From an uncultured Lachnospiraceae bacterium (GTDB lineage Bacteria > Bacillota > Clostridia > Lachnospirales > Lachnospiraceae): a DNA stretch of 25,702 nucleotides. A program made the position numbers and the translations under genes. The stretch lies in assembly GCA_910585605.1 (NCBI GenBank), contig CAJUFL010000053.1, forward strand, positions 1-25,702, read 5' to 3'. Of this stretch, positions 7,020-14,966 are shown piece by piece. How positions within the stretch are numbered: the first letter of the stretch is position 1; every line of letters starts with the position of its first letter. The notes below the pieces were generated by a model, which was not told the DNA's origin, did no database searches, and was given only the letters and a program-made list of their open reading frames with translations.

Positions 7020-7334
7020 ATGACAGATATGGAAAAGAAAGTAATGATACGGTTATGTGCTAAAAGTGTGGCAGATACAGACCTTTACGAAACGGATAAG
7101 GAAGTACAAAACCTAATAGACTGGGTATGCCTTTCAGAGCAGATAAAAGAAAATAATAATACAATCCGTAATCTGACCGGGGAATATAAAAAGATAGAGC
7201 CTGATTGCTGGGAAGGAGTGCGGGCGCAGTTGGAGCGTATGAAAGAACTCTGTAAAGAGCGCAATAGTCTGTATGAAAAGCAGAATGAGTTGAAAGGGCA
7301 GAAATGGAAGATTGAGAAGTCGTTGCAACGATAA
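7020..7334 (+). CDS. Relaxase-associated coiled-coil protein, hypothetical
   Basis: A 104-residue charged helical protein starting at the ATG after AGTGAGGATTGATTTG. LSEQIKENNNTIRNLTGEYK and QLERMKELCKERNSLYEKQN form coiled coil. Small proteins of this type commonly follow MobV-like relaxase genes in Clostridia. It lies 21 bases after the stop of the truncated relaxase and was probably part of the same operon. It appears full length but may be a passenger without a partner. Confidence 0.65.
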   Translation: MTDMEKKVMIRLCAKSVADTDLYETDKEVQNLIDWVCLSEQIKENNNTIRNLTGEYKKIEPDCWEGVRAQLERMKELCKERNSLYEKQNELKGQKWKIEKSLQR

Positions 7335-7442
7335 TAAATGTGGGGTGTGGCGGTTGCTATGCCCCATATTTTTATAGTAAATAGAGAATAAAAATGGTAT
7401 AATCAAAAAAGAAAATTCAGATTGAACAGAAAGAGGCTAATT

Positions 7443-7973
7443 ATGAAATTATTTGTTGCTCGTCATGGTCAAACGATTTGGAATGCTCATAATAAAGTAT
7501 GTGGCATTACTGATGTAGAATTAACAGAAAAAGGAACAGAGCAAGCAAAGAAATTGGCTGATATAGTAAAAAGTTACAATATTCATATACTCATATCTTC
7601 ACCATTGAAAAGAGCCATAGAAACAAGCCGAATTGTTGCTGACGAAAATAATATTGCTTTACAAATAGAGGAAGCGCTTATTGAGCAGAATTATGGAATA
7701 TATGAAGGGGTGGACAGAAAAAATGATAAATTTTTAGCTAATAAAAGAAATTTTGCATACCGATATCCTGATGGAGAATCTATGATGCAGGTAGCATATA
7801 GAATATACGGGCTAATTGATAAAATAAAGGAACAACATCAAGGAAAAAATATTTTAATTATTAGTCATGGTGGGATATGTCGTATTATCAGGACTTATTT
7901 TATAGATATGACAAATGATGAATTTTTCAATTATACGCTGGAAAATGGCAAAATAGAGGAATACGAGTTGTAA
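7443..7973 (+). CDS. Histidine phosphatase family protein (phosphoglycerate mutase-like)
   Basis: A 176-residue branch-1 histidine phosphatase. The catalytic ARHGQT motif has H8 as phospho-acceptor; the SSPLKRAIET and EQNYGIYEG segments and the second histidine in ISHGGICR complete the active site. The start is the ATG after AGAAAGAGG; an in-frame TTG-type upstream extension has no ribosome site. Substrates of this family vary from sugar phosphates to nucleotides and cannot be told from sequence. The gene is more AT-rich than the mobilization module, which suggests separate acquisition. Confidence 0.9.
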   Translation: MKLFVARHGQTIWNAHNKVCGITDVELTEKGTEQAKKLADIVKSYNIHILISSPLKRAIETSRIVADENNIALQIEEALIEQNYGIYEGVDRKNDKFLANKRNFAYRYPDGESMMQVAYRIYGLIDKIKEQHQGKNILIISHGGICRIIRTYFIDMTNDEFFNYTLENGKIEEYEL

Positions 7974-8050
7974 GTAGTTTTTAGTTTACCTGATTTAGAA
8001 AACAATATTTTTTTATCTTGTTTGTGCATTGGAAAGGAATGGTGAAATAT

Positions 8051-8158
8051 ATGATAAAGAAAATTTATGAAAAAGATATTGTGGAATGTGTTAATGTTAT
8101 AAAATTGTGTTACATTCGGGATGGAGATTTTGGTTTGACGATAATATTGAGCCATTAA
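8051..8158 (+). pseudogene. N-terminal stub of a GNAT acetyltransferase
   Basis: The reading MIKKIYEKDIVECVNVIK is the usual opening of a GNAT-domain protein, with AAAGGA upstream. After about 18 residues the sequence changes into an HAD fragment in another frame and a stop follows at 8156. No acetyl-CoA binding motif remains. The stub and the next fragment were joined by a deletion. Confidence 0.5.
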
Positions 8159-8451
8159 GAACTGAATCCGCAAAATTGGCAGAAATGTTTTTGGAATGTG
8201 GTATGAAGATATTTGATGTAACACCAGACTTTGCAACAGAAGATATAAAAAATACGAAAAAATTTAGTCTGGTAAAGGCGAATGAAATCTTGGGTTGGCT
8301 TGAATTACACGAAGGGGTAGAAAAATGGATTGTAATTGATGATTTAGACTTACATAATGAACTGATTTTCCAACATCAAATTAAAACCAATCAGACCGTG
8401 GGATTAACAAAGCAAGATATTGAAAAAGCAGAAAAAATGTTGCTGGCGTAA
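8107..8451 (+). pseudogene. C-terminal fragment of an HAD-domain (Swiss Army Knife RNA repair-like) protein
   Basis: About 110 residues remain. SGWRFWFDDNIEPLRTESAK and the EILGWLELHEGVEKWIVIDD segment, followed by HQIKTNQTVGLTKQDIEKAE, match the C-terminal half of small HAD proteins annotated as Swiss Army Knife RNA repair-like. The N-terminal DxDG nucleophile motif is missing, so catalysis is unlikely. The frame opens at a GTG with no convincing ribosome site. The family name is from memory of its pattern; any HAD phosphatase of similar layout is possible. Confidence 0.6.
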
Positions 8452-8481
8452 AAAATAACTTTTTTCTTACTAATATGAAAT

Positions 8482-8501
8482 ACATGGTGCTGGCACCATG
8501 T
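8482..8501. repeat. ACATGGTGC palindrome, copy 1
   Basis: The 20-base site ACATGGTGCTGGCACCATGT has perfect 9-base arms. It lies 30 bases after the HAD fragment stop and is followed by AAATAAGG. A near-identical copy with AAATTAGG after it is at 14066-14085. A shorter related palindrome, CTTGGTGCCAAG, is at 8530-8541. No T-run follows any of them. Confidence 0.75.
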
Positions 8502-8669
8502 AAATAAGGTGGTTAAGAAGAAACGTGGTCTTGGTGCCAAGAAATCATGTAAATAGAAATACATCAAATAAAAACAGCGATTTTATGCAGATTTTATTGG
8601 AAAATCTTTAGTCTCATTGCAGAAGATAAATTTCGCTGAGACGGAAATCAAAAACCAATAGAATTACCA

Positions 8670-8710
8670 GAGGATCTTGGGGGTTCACACCTTCAAGGTC
8701 CTCTTCTTTT
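8670..8710 (+). terminator. Terminator-like hairpin
   Basis: GAGGATCTTG pairs with CAAGGTCCTC (one T-G pair) around a 14-base loop and is followed by TTCTTTTCC. The upstream stretch from 8560 contains another short pairing (GTCTC/GAGAC), so a small structured transcript could end here, but no promoter is clear. Confidence 0.45.
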
Positions 8711-9085
8711 CCTTCTTCTCCTTTTTCTCTTGATATTTAGTGGTGGTGGCGATGTTTCGATATAATAGGAAAAATTAGAGATGATAAGGCAAAGAAGAGG
8801 GTCTTTATATGGTCTTTTTTCTTTCTGCGTTCTCTCAGAGGTTGAGAGAAGATAAGGAAAGAGAGGAGAAAATACCCTTAGAATCCTTGGAAATGGGGGG
8901 TTTCCTCCTCTTTTCTGTATTTTCTCCTGATTGTAAAGCTGTAGATGGTGTGGTAGAATGGAGAGGAGCTGGAAGTAACCGTTATCTCTTTCTTTTAAGA
9001 GGATGAGGAGGGGGAAGAGGAATGATTGGCAGCGTGGCGAGAAAAATTTATTTTTTGCAAATCGAGCAAAAATCGTTTTGCATGA
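8711..9085. other. Purine/pyrimidine-skewed stretch without a recognised gene
   Basis: The first part is CT-rich (8700-8730), and the rest on the plus strand is rich in AGAGG/GGAGG blocks. Short frames exist on both strands (for example 8809-9006), but their translations are low-complexity and match no family I know. A TATAAT lies at 8761-8766 without a good -35. I see no supported gene. Confidence 0.4.
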
Positions 9086-9912
9086 ACCATTGCACTTTTT
9101 GGAAATAAAGAGGCAGGCGGTATTGTCCTGCTGAAAAATTATGCAAGTTATTACAATGGGTATGATGAAAACGGAAAGCACTATGAGGGCTATATAGAAC
9201 TGATTGACAAGTTACAGACAATGTTTCCGCCTGGGCATTTTTCAGAACTTGGGGAGCAGGACAAGAAGAAATCATCGTTTTTGAGATTGAGCTTGTAAAG
9301 CAGGTCGAGGTCAATAGTGATTATATTTTAATGCTTGTGAAGAAATACCAGAAAGACGGGAATAAGGACAAAGAGATTGTAGTCACGATTGAAAAGGCAG
9401 TCAATTCAAGCCTCAACCTACGGAGCAAAATAGCGCTTATCAGAGAATTTCTGTCAAGGGTGAATGCCGATACCGAAGTTGATGGGGACTGGAGCAAATA
9501 TGTTGATGAACAACGGGAAAATGCCCTTGTTATGATTATAAAAGATGAAAAGTTAAAGGATAAGGAAACGCATGTCTTTATAGGTAATTCTTTCCGTGAC
9601 GGTGTGTTAAAAACTACGGGGATGGACGTTGATGCGATAATGCCTGCGGTGTCAAGATTTGGCGGTGGCGGAGCAGGGAAGCGCACAGAAACGAAGAAAA
9701 GAGTTATTGACAGATTATTGGCTTATTTTGAAAAGTATTTGGATTTAGTTGGAGCAATGGGAATGATACATTTTTATAAGCAACAGGTAGAATCAGCACT
9801 AAAATTAATTGATATAAAAAGTAAATATGATGATATAAAAGCCTCGAATGATGTAACCGAAATAAAGTCTATGATTAATATTTATCAAATTGAATTCACT
9901 ACACGCGTGTAG
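9086..9912 (+). pseudogene. C-terminal remnant of type I restriction subunit HsdR
   Basis: The remnant opens at ALFGNKEAGGIVLLKNYASY and LIDKLQTMFPPG, then suffers a frame change and deletion at about 9255-9268. It resumes at IVFEIELVKQVEVNSDYILM and runs through LRSKIALIREFLSRVNADTE to FIGNSFRDGVLKTTG and VSRFGGGG. These match the C-terminal third of HsdR. The nuclease and helicase domains are absent, so it cannot cut or translocate DNA. After LLAYFEKYLDLV, close to the family's normal end, about 50 extra residues run into the palindrome at 9893, which supplies the final codons. No hsdM or hsdS is nearby. Confidence 0.82.
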
Positions 9913-9918
9913 CGAATT
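9893..9918. repeat. CTACACGCGTGTAG palindrome, copy 1
   Basis: Arms AATTCACTACACG and CGTGTAGCGAATT pair at 12 of 13 positions. A second version is at 17764-17789. This copy contains the stop codon of the HsdR remnant and lies 14 bases before the YhcG-type gene. Confidence 0.8.
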
Positions 9919-9932
9919 GAGGAGAGTGAAAA

Positions 9933-10949
9933 ATGGCGAATACAGAATTGATGGATACAGAAGATGAGCTGAAATTTTATCAAGATATTTATGCGATTTT
10001 AGATGAGGCAAAGAGCAAAACATATGAAGCGGCTAATAATATTATGACATATGCATATTGGAATGTCGGAAAAAGGATTATTGAGCAAGAGCAGAAAGGC
10101 AATAGGAAAGCAAAGTATGGCTCATATCTTATCAAACGCCTTTCACAAGAATTGTCTGATGAATACGGCACAGGATTTTCGGTTGCCAATATTAGGAATT
10201 GCAGGCAATTATATTTGACATTTCCAAAGGAGTCTTATGGTTATTCATTGATTGGGAAAATTCATTGGTCACATCTTAGAACTATTATGCGATTGGATAA
10301 TGAAGAAGAGCGGAATTTTTACTTGAATGAGGTTGTAAATGAATATTGGTCTGTTAAGGAATTGGAGCGTAATATAAAGTCGGGCTACTTTAAGCGGATC
10401 CTTTCAACGCAATTTCCTGAAAAGATTGGGCAGACACCTAAATTTGTAAAAGATCCATATGTTTTAGAGTTTATGGGTATAAAAGATAATAAAGTGGTTG
10501 CTGAAAAAGACGTAGAAAATGCAATAATCAGTAATTTGCAGAAGTTCCTATTAGAGATGGGGCGAGGGTTCTGCTTTGTAGACAGGCAGATGCATATTTG
10601 TACCGAAACATCAGATTTTTATATCGACTTGGTGTTTTATAATTATATATTGAAATGCTTTGTGTTGATAGACTTGAAAACTCATAAGTTGACGCATCAG
10701 GACATTGGACAGATGGACATGTATATCAGGATGTTTGATGATTTGAAGCGTCAAGCGGATGATAATCCGACAATTGGAATTATTTTTTGTACAGATAAGG
10801 ATGAAACGATGGTAAAATATTCTGTTCTGAATGAAAGTGAACAGATATTTGCGTCAAAATATATGACTGTGCTGCCAACGGTAGAAGAACTGAAGAACGA
10901 GTTAGAACGTAATCAATTGATGTATGGAGAGGAATTGAAGGATAATTAG
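9933..10949 (+). CDS. PDDEXK nuclease domain protein, YhcG/DUF1016 family
   Basis: A 338-residue protein with an N-terminal DUF1016 helical domain (about 15-165, including YAYWNVGKRIIEQEQ and GFSVANIRNCRQLYLTFP) and a C-terminal PDDEXK nuclease domain (about 175-330). The core is FYIDLVFYN followed by CFVLIDLKTHKL, giving the D and DxK residues; GQMDMY is the conserved downstream motif. Start ATG follows GAGGAGAG. Family members often sit inside or beside type I restriction operons and mobile elements, as here after the HsdR remnant. It is probably a nuclease involved in defence or DNA repair. It appears intact. Confidence 0.9.
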   Translation: MANTELMDTEDELKFYQDIYAILDEAKSKTYEAANNIMTYAYWNVGKRIIEQEQKGNRKAKYGSYLIKRLSQELSDEYGTGFSVANIRNCRQLYLTFPKESYGYSLIGKIHWSHLRTIMRLDNEEERNFYLNEVVNEYWSVKELERNIKSGYFKRILSTQFPEKIGQTPKFVKDPYVLEFMGIKDNKVVAEKDVENAIISNLQKFLLEMGRGFCFVDRQMHICTETSDFYIDLVFYNYILKCFVLIDLKTHKLTHQDIGQMDMYIRMFDDLKRQADDNPTIGIIFCTDKDETMVKYSVLNESEQIFASKYMTVLPTVEELKNELERNQLMYGEELKDN

Positions 10950-10997
10950 CGTTGTCGCTGTGTTTAATATATTTAAGATAAATGAAGGAGATGCTAT

Positions 10998-11102
10998 ATG
11001 TATTTAAAGAGTTTGAAACTTACTAATTATAGAAAATTTTCTACGGCACAAACGATATTCAGATTGTTTGGAAAAAATCAGCAGAGGCGAGAAGGGATAT
11101 AG
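10998..11102 (+). pseudogene. N-terminal stub of an OLD-family ATPase (GajA-like)
   Basis: MYLKSLKLTNYRKFSTAQTI is the typical first beta strand of OLD/RecF-like ATPases, and GAAGGAG sits seven bases before the ATG. After about 20 residues the similarity ends, and the frame stops at 11100. The Walker motifs and TOPRIM domain are gone. The next fragment is UvrD-like, so a single deletion probably removed most of an OLD gene and the start of a partner helicase gene. A different SMC-like ATPase could begin the same way. Confidence 0.55.
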
Positions 11103-12015
11103 AGAAGTTTATTATGATCCAATGTATAATCGTGATCGTTTAGATAAGATGAGAATCAGCCATGAAACATTATTGAAATACGGATTTACACTAATTCAAA
11201 AATACCCTAAAATGAGACAGATAGTAATAGATTCTTATCCATATATTCTTATAGATGAATATCAGGACACAGCAAATATTGTTGTTGAGATAATGAATTC
11301 TATAGGACAGTATGTAAAAGAAATAAGGTATGATATTATTCGTCTGGGGAAAGTTCAATCTTTGTTATATAGGTTGATTAAATTGTATACAGAAGTACGG
11401 GAAAAGAAACAGGCACTAAGGGATATATTGCCGACAGACGAGTATAGAAATATGAGTTTTACTGATTTAAAGAAACTTATAGTATTGTTGCAATCTTTAA
11501 AGGGTAATACGCTGGATGAACTATTGGTTGATATATTTGGAAAGTATAAAGTATCAAATGATAAAACATACAAATTGATTATAGAAAAAATATTTGATAT
11601 TGATGAAATCTCTTATGAAGGGACGTTAAAATATTTTCTGCATTCATTATATGATTCATATGATGAAGAGATGGAAACAAAGCAAATTATTGGAGAAATT
11701 TTAAATCTGAAAATTGCGGAAGTATTATGTTGGTTTCACTATGTCAATCGAGACGAGAATAAAGAAATTTATTATCATACTTTTCACAGTACTAAAGGGT
11801 TAGAGTATGAGAATGTTATCATAATTTTAGGAAAAGATTTTGGACAGGATAAAGGATTATTTGAATTATTTTTTAAAGAGTATGGAGAAGATATTAGTCA
11901 AGATTTGCCGAAATATGAAAAGTATGAGAGGGGTAGAAATATTTTGTATGTTGCAGTTACGAGGGCAACGAAAAACAGAACTTGCAGTATAATAAATCAG
12001 CATTGGAGGGCCTGA
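11068..12015 (+). pseudogene. Truncated UvrD/PcrA-like helicase (GajB-like)
   Basis: The 315-residue frame begins at a TTG without a real ribosome site. It contains motif II (YPYILIDEYQDTAN) but no Walker A. It then skips the region of motifs III-IV and continues to motif V (HSTKGLEYENVIII) and motif VI (RGRNILYVAVTRATKN). The end, NRTCSIINQHWRA, is not native and runs into the next gene's ribosome site. With the OLD-type stub upstream this looks like a collapsed class 2 OLD-UvrD (Gabija-type) defence pair. Without Walker A it cannot be an active helicase. The gene is AT-rich compared with region 1. Confidence 0.75.
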
Positions 12016-12017
12016 TA

Positions 12018-12542
12018 ATGAGTAAAGAACCGGTTATTGAAACAGCCAGATTGATTTTGCGTCCCATAACACTTGATGATGCAGAAGCCTGTTTTAGTTG
12101 GAACAGCGATGAAAGAGTTACAAAGTATATGGCATATTCCACATATTCCGATATTAGCCAAACTATAGACTGGATAAATTCCACACTTGTTGATGAAAAA
12201 GAGTGGAATTGGGCATTTGTTTTGAGAGAGGAAAATAAAGTAATTGGAACAGGTGGTATAGGTCCAAATGAACAAATGAAAGATTATTGGGGTATAGGAT
12301 ATAATCTTCATTATGATTATTGGCACAAGGGATATTGCACGGAAGCAATGAAGGCTATTATTGAATTTGCATATAGGAAGCTTGGCATAAAAAAGATATG
12401 TTCAGACCATGCAGTAGATAATCCGCGTTCAGGGAAAGTTATGGAAAAGTGCGGATTGAAATTTGACCATTATGGGGAATATACAAAACTTGATGGCAGT
12501 CAAACGTTCAAGGCAAAATTTTACATAATGGATTTGGAGTAA
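12018..12542 (+). CDS. GNAT family N-acetyltransferase (RimJ/RimL type)
   Basis: A 174-residue Acetyltransf_3 protein. ETARLILRPITLDDAEACF is the classical opening, GIGYNLHYDYWHKGYCTEAM holds the acetyl-CoA loop, and NPRSGKVMEKCGLKF is the conserved C-terminal motif. The ATG at 12018 has GGAGGG upstream; the frame is open further 5', but only through the helicase remnant. It transfers an acetyl group to an amine; family members act on ribosomal protein N-termini or small amines, and the substrate here cannot be told. It is the first intact gene after the helicase remnant. Confidence 0.9.
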   Translation: MSKEPVIETARLILRPITLDDAEACFSWNSDERVTKYMAYSTYSDISQTIDWINSTLVDEKEWNWAFVLREENKVIGTGGIGPNEQMKDYWGIGYNLHYDYWHKGYCTEAMKAIIEFAYRKLGIKKICSDHAVDNPRSGKVMEKCGLKFDHYGEYTKLDGSQTFKAKFYIMDLE

Positions 12543-12588
12543 AATCAGTTTTTTGTATCTGCAATTTCCAGTATGAAAGGGCAGAAAA

Positions 12589-13020
12589 GTGAAAAGAATT
12601 AAATTTTATGAGCCAGTATTTTTTATTCTATTTGGGCTGTTTCATTTACATAGAATATGGGGGCTGATTGACAGAAAAGCGTATGCCGATTTTTGGATTG
12701 GAATTTTGAATAGCAAGGGTGTTTCGTATTATTTTATTATGGGAATTTTGGCTTTTCTGTGTATTTTAGGAATCATTACATTTTTCAAAAATCTGCATAA
12801 TAATTATTGGTGGCGATATATATACCTGTTTGGTGGCGTTTATGTTTTGTTTGATTTGTTTGCTATTGCAACAGGGGTAAAATTCTGGCATGAGCTATTA
12901 TTAAAAATGTTTGATATATCTTCAACTTATTGGAACATGATTTGGTCTTTGTTTGTATTGTTGGGTGGGGCAGTTTTTATACTTGGACTTATTTTGCTGA
13001 AAAAGATGAAATCAGAATGA
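12589..13020 (+). CDS. Four-helix integral membrane protein, unknown function
   Basis: A 143-residue membrane protein with a GTG start after GAAAGGG. Four hydrophobic segments are visible: FFILFGLFHLHRIWGL (near 11-26), YYFIMGILAFLCILGIITFF (near 47-66), YIYLFGGVYVLFDLFAIATG (near 78-97) and IWSLFVLLGGAVFILGLILL (near 118-137). It ends in a basic KKMKSE tail, likely cytoplasmic. No family is recognised. Its stop overlaps the start of the next small frame. Confidence 0.75.
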   Translation: MKRIKFYEPVFFILFGLFHLHRIWGLIDRKAYADFWIGILNSKGVSYYFIMGILAFLCILGIITFFKNLHNNYWWRYIYLFGGVYVLFDLFAIATGVKFWHELLLKMFDISSTYWNMIWSLFVLLGGAVFILGLILLKKMKSE

Positions 13021-13187
13021 TAAATACAAAACTGAAGGCGCCAATTATACTAATAAATATTGCGGAAACATTTGAATTGTTGTTTGATAAAAATAATAAT
13101 ACGGCATATAAAGCATTACAGATGTTACAAAAAGAATGTGAGAAACCGGACAAGGCATATTGCTATATGGATAACATTGGTCTATAA
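13017..13187 (+). pseudogene. Short fragment, possibly from a HEAT-repeat protein
   Basis: The 56-residue frame begins with an ATG that overlaps the previous stop (ATGA). The ETFELLFDKNNNTAYKALQM and LQKECEKPDKAYCYMDNI parts resemble the first repeat of small HEAT-like proteins, which normally continue for 100 or more residues. Here a stop comes after DNIGL. It is either a truncated gene or a genuine short protein; similarity is weak and from memory. Confidence 0.4.
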
Positions 13188-13257
13188 GGATATTCAAAAT
13201 TCTTTGGCAGAGATAGAGAAACTATGAGTTTATGGAGATTTTAAGGAGTGTGGAGTA

Positions 13258-14019
13258 ATGGATAACTGGTTTACAATAGATAAAATTGATGCAAATACAT
13301 ATATTATCAGTGAATACCGCCATTGGGAGGAAACACATTGTTATCTGCTGAATGGAAATACCCGAAGTCTGCTTATTGATACGGGGCTTGGCATTTCCAA
13401 TATCTATGAGGAAGTGCTGAAGCTTACCGATAAGCCAATTACGGCAGTAGCCACGCATATTCACTGGGATCATATTGGAGGTCACAAGTATTTTCCGGAT
13501 TTTTATGCTCATGCTGATGAATTGGATTGGCTGAATGGTAAATTCCCTTTATCAATCGAAACGATAAGAGAGATGGTCGTAGACCGCTGTGATTTACCCG
13601 AAGGTTTTTGCGTGAGCGATTATGAATTGTTTCAGGGTATGCCAACAAAAGTGCTGACAGACCATGACATCATTGATATTGGCGGCAGGGAAATTGAAGT
13701 GCTGCATACTCCCGGACACTCTCCGGGGCATTTGTGCTTTTGGGAAAAAAGCAGGGGATATTTATTTACTGGAGATTTGGTTTATAAAGATATTCTGTTT
13801 GCTTATTATCCGTCTACTGACCCGGAAGCATACCTTGATTCTTTGGAAAAAGTTGCGGCATTGCCTGTGAAAAAAGTGTTTCCGGCACATCACTCACTGG
13901 ATATAAAGCCAGAAATCTTAATGCGTATGCGGGAAGCATTCAGAAATCTTAAGGCAGACGGAAAACTTCATCATGGCAGTGGGACATTTGATTATGGGGA
14001 TTGGGGAGTATGGCTATAG
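13258..14019 (+). CDS. MBL-fold metallo-hydrolase
   Basis: A 253-residue metallo-beta-lactamase-fold protein. The metal ligands are in THIHWDHIGGH (H67, H69, D71, H72), HTPGHSPGHLCFW, FTGDLVY and FPAHHSL, giving a complete dinuclear site. The start ATG follows AAGGAGTGTGGAG. This fold includes glyoxalase II, lactonases and other thioester or ester hydrolases. The HSPGHLCF layout is that of the glyoxalase II-like group rather than of true beta-lactamases. No signal peptide is seen, so it is cytoplasmic. The precise substrate is unknown. A repeated palindrome follows the gene. Confidence 0.92.
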   Translation: MDNWFTIDKIDANTYIISEYRHWEETHCYLLNGNTRSLLIDTGLGISNIYEEVLKLTDKPITAVATHIHWDHIGGHKYFPDFYAHADELDWLNGKFPLSIETIREMVVDRCDLPEGFCVSDYELFQGMPTKVLTDHDIIDIGGREIEVLHTPGHSPGHLCFWEKSRGYLFTGDLVYKDILFAYYPSTDPEAYLDSLEKVAALPVKKVFPAHHSLDIKPEILMRMREAFRNLKADGKLHHGSGTFDYGDWGVWL

Positions 14020-14065
14020 GAAGTAGGCTGTGGTAAAGATAATGTTCCTTTTGACGATGATTGGC

Positions 14066-14085
14066 ACATGGTGCTGGCGCCATGT
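14066..14085. repeat. ACATGGTGC palindrome, copy 2
   Basis: ACATGGTGCTGGCGCCATGT differs from the copy at 8482 by one base, and flanking bases agree too (AAATTAGG against AAATAAGG). Like copy 1 it lies tens of bases downstream of a stop codon. Confidence 0.75.
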
Positions 14086-14173
14086 AAATTAGGACAGATA
14101 AGAAAAATGATGGTATGGCAATTTGCAGTTATAGGCGGATTGCCATATTTTTGTGGAAAAATGGGCGTTTATG

Positions 14174-14319
14174 TGGTAATATATAGGGGCAAAGATAAAA
14201 ACACAACGCAAGGCAATCTTGCAGAACTGGTAGGTAGTCCAGTCGCACCGATTTGGTGTAAGTAGCCCTCCCTCCTTAGGGTCGTCCGTTCTTTGTTCAT
14301 TACAATCATTTTAAGGAGG
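14174..14319 (+). ncRNA. yjdF-type riboswitch with promoter and anti-Shine-Dalgarno
   Basis: The leader in front of a YjdF (DUF2992) gene carries stacked short stems: GCAAG/CTTGC (14208-14222), ACTGG/CCAGT (14226-14243), GCACC/GGTGT (14245-14259, one wobble) and CCCT/AGGG around 14267-14281. CCTCCTTA at 14271-14278 is perfectly complementary to the gene's TAAGGAGG at 14312-14319, so translation could be shut by sequestering the ribosome site. An extended -10 (TGG-TAATAT, 14174-14182) would start transcription near 14189. The yjdF motif RNA is known upstream of yjdF genes and senses azaaromatic compounds. The assignment rests on the gene, the position and recalled sequence features. Confidence 0.75.
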
Positions 14320-14326
14320 ATTTGTC

Positions 14327-14743
14327 ATGGACAAAGTATCGGGAAAGTTGACAGTATTTTTTGAAGAACCTTTTTGGGTGGGAGTATTTGAACGTGTATC
14401 AGAGGGAAAGCTATCGGTGTGTAAGGTTACGTTTGGGGCAGAACCCAAAGACTATGAGGTTTATGAGTTTGTTCTGAAAAATTACTACCGGTTGCAATTT
14501 AGCCCGGCTGTGGCAACTGATGTAAAAGAAATTGGTCGCAATCCTAAACGGGTACAGCGAGAAGTGAGGAAACAGATACAGAATAGCGGGATAGGAACAA
14601 AATCGCAACAGGCTTTGAAATTACAGCAGGAGCAGTTGAAAATTGAACGCAAGACTGTGAGCCGGGAACAACGGGAAGCAGAAAAACAGCGGCAGTTTGA
14701 ACTGAAACAATTAAAAAAGAAAGAAAAGCATAGAGGCAGGTAA
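14327..14743 (+). CDS. yjdF: YjdF family protein (DUF2992)
   Basis: A 138-residue protein. The first half (KLTVFFEEPFWVGVFERVSE, then VCKVTFGAEPKDYEVYEFVL) is the conserved globular part of DUF2992. The second half is a very basic helix (NPKRVQREVRKQIQ, then SREQREAEKQRQFELKQLKK) that may bind nucleic acid. The start ATG is seven bases after TAAGGAGG, the site probably controlled by the riboswitch upstream. Its biochemical role is not established; known regulation of the family suggests tolerance to azaaromatic or DNA/RNA-binding small molecules. It is a single-gene unit. Confidence 0.93.
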   Translation: MDKVSGKLTVFFEEPFWVGVFERVSEGKLSVCKVTFGAEPKDYEVYEFVLKNYYRLQFSPAVATDVKEIGRNPKRVQREVRKQIQNSGIGTKSQQALKLQQEQLKIERKTVSREQREAEKQRQFELKQLKKKEKHRGR

Positions 14744-14966
14744 TATTTGAATCTACAGATCCTTTTTATATCGTTATGTTTTATTAGAATTTTTGTATAT
14801 ATGGATAGACTGCAGAAAAATTTATACTGATATTATTTAGAATATAGGGGTTTTTGACACAATGTGAGTTAAATTTATTTTTATGAAAAAACCATAGGGT
14901 TAACATGATAGTAACACTGGATAAAGAAAGGGCTTATATTAAAAGGATAGGAGAGTGGATTTTATA

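Noticed and set aside
8809..9006. 65-residue plus-strand frame with an ATG after a purine-rich stretch
   Set aside because: The purine-rich context makes a ribosome-site match meaningless, and the product resembles no family I know.
8693..9181. 162-residue minus-strand frame
   Set aside because: Low-complexity, overlaps the HsdR remnant on the other strand and has no recognisable domain or ribosome site.
13258..14019. Beta-lactamase resistance gene
   Set aside because: The fold is right, but there is no signal peptide, and the HTPGHSPGH layout fits the glyoxalase II-like group.
14068..14265. 65-residue plus-strand frame overlapping the yjdF leader
   Set aside because: It begins inside the repeated palindrome, has no ribosome site and runs through the riboswitch stems; composition follows RNA structure, not protein.
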